From NCBI GenBank assembly GCA_916610825.1, contig OU744450.1, positions 26,704,350 to 26,768,349 of the forward strand: a DNA stretch of 64,000 nt, written 5' to 3'. The translations under genes were made by a program, and so were the position numbers. Positions 32,609 through 64,000 of the stretch are shown here, one piece after another. Every line of letters begins with the position of its first letter. Position 1 is the first letter of the stretch. The notes beneath the pieces were generated by a model. It did no database searches and was not told the DNA's origin. It saw nothing but the letters and a program-made list of their open reading frames with translations. This DNA comes from Haliclystus octoradiatus. Lineage: Eukaryota > Cnidaria > Staurozoa > Stauromedusae > Haliclystidae.

Positions 32609-32643
32609 ATTGGCGGGCTTTTCGATTTAATTTCCCATCATGC
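32609..32643 (+). promoter_or_regulatory. Candidate promoter motifs of the CDK5RAP2-like gene
   Basis: ATTGGCGGG at 32609-32617 combines an inverted CCAAT core with an E2F-like TTGGCGGG. TTCCCATCATGC at 32632-32643 fits the ZNF143/Staf consensus TTCCCAKMATGC. They lie about 300 bp upstream of the first ATG. This combination is common in cell-cycle and centrosome gene promoters of vertebrates. Function here is inference. Confidence 0.4.
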
Positions 32644-32935
32644 CTTTGTTTTACGGTAAAGAGAAATCAAAATGGCGAATTTGACAACAATGAAGAGATT
32701 TATAATAGACACGAAAACGATTGATTTCATAGTCACGAAATCAACCGCAAAATAGCTCCATATCGTCACAGTTACTGCAGTGCTACGTTTTAATAAAGTA
32801 TAATGGTGTATTAATGAAGTAATATGGAACATTTTCATTGGTTTTGTTGCAACGGAATTGCCAACAGGGGTGATAGTTTTACGGTTCATGTGTGATAATT
32901 TGATCCAAAGATTTATATTGAAAAGTTCGAACAAT

Positions 32936-63544
<30,609 letters not shown>

Positions 63545-63575
63545 GTAAGTGACACAATCTATCTCATATATAACA

Positions 63576-63742
63576 TAATAGTCAGAAATCAGACAATCAT
63601 ATTTGCTACTCTTAGGTTCCACACCAAGGCGATCATCAGACAATCAATTCATTCCTAGGCATCAATGTATAGATTGCCTGATGATCGCCTTAGTGTGAAA
63701 TTCAGAGTAGCAAACATGGTTGTCTGATGTCTGACTATTATA
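63576..63742. mobile_element. Hairpin MITE of about 167 bp
   Basis: Arms of about 70 bp pair across a 20-bp loop: ATAGTCAGAAATCAGACAAT with its near-complement at the far end, and AAGGCGATCATCAGACAATC against GATTGCCTGATGATCGCCTT. It lies 31 bp after the donor of exon 41. Target duplication is not clear (possibly TA). Confidence 0.65.
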
Positions 63743-63744
63743 TT

Positions 63745-64000
63745 TTATATATTATTTAAATCTCTGCTGTATAGCATTGAGCGTTATATTCAACCAGCAA
63801 GACAACTTACGCGGGTCTCATATAATCTATCCTATTATATATTATTTCATTTGATTATGTTACATCACCATAAGACATTTACCTATCAATGCTATTGAGT
63901 TTAATTTCAAAATTATCATATTTGCTCTGTTCGTGTTGTTTTTAAAACTTTCCTTTTTTAAACATGTTTCCATACATTTGCTTTGTTGTTTCCTCAATGG
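63745..64000. other. Intron sequence to window end
   Basis: AT-rich, no exon recognised. The next exon of the CDK5RAP2-like gene is expected beyond the window. Confidence 0.5.

Overview
The window is AT-rich DNA from an invertebrate animal. Genes are split by GT-AG introns, MITEs, tRNA-derived SINEs and a CR1-like LINE fragment lie between and inside them, and two short runs of TTAGGG repeat are present. I cannot name the species. The gene repertoire (RPL35, Di-Ras/RASD-like GTPase, Bok-like Bcl-2 protein, KDM8/JMJD5, Apollo/DCLRE1B, CDK5RAP2/myomegalin) and the chordate-like protein motifs fit a non-vertebrate deuterostome or a lophotrochozoan.

Layout: 1-6250 is gene-poor and repeat-rich. 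6277-8496 (+) is a three-exon RPL35 whose first coding exon is only the ATG. 9467-14943 is a 5.5 kb DNA transposon with about 1.9 kb inverted arms, a 6-bp target-site duplication, a decayed integrase and a decayed HECT-like gene. 17331-19016 (-) is a two-exon Ras-family GTPase. 21746-25892 (+) is a two-exon Bok-like gene whose last exon holds the C-terminal membrane anchor; its 3.5 kb intron holds a 4 x 122 bp tandem repeat. 26289-29116 (-) is KDM8 (two exons) and 29422-31308 (+) is an intronless Apollo nuclease gene; the two are head to head across 305 bp. 32936 to at least 63544 (+) is a CDK5RAP2/myomegalin/centrosomin-family gene. I assembled 41 exons of it with consistent reading frame (1643 codons); its 3' end lies beyond the window.

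No operon-like functional cluster is evident. The most notable non-coding material is transposon-derived: a large fold-back IS3EU-like element carrying a HECT-like gene; several MITEs with 9-bp target duplications; a ~190-bp pogo-like MITE family with about ten copies, mostly in introns; a LINE fragment filling almost a whole intron; a ~760-bp (TTA)n tract; and a 20-unit minisatellite made of 40- and 51-bp units. The palindrome TAGGCCTA occurs at least ten times, well above base-composition expectation.

Exon boundaries were read by eye from splice sites, frame continuity and protein similarity recalled from known families. No searches were run.
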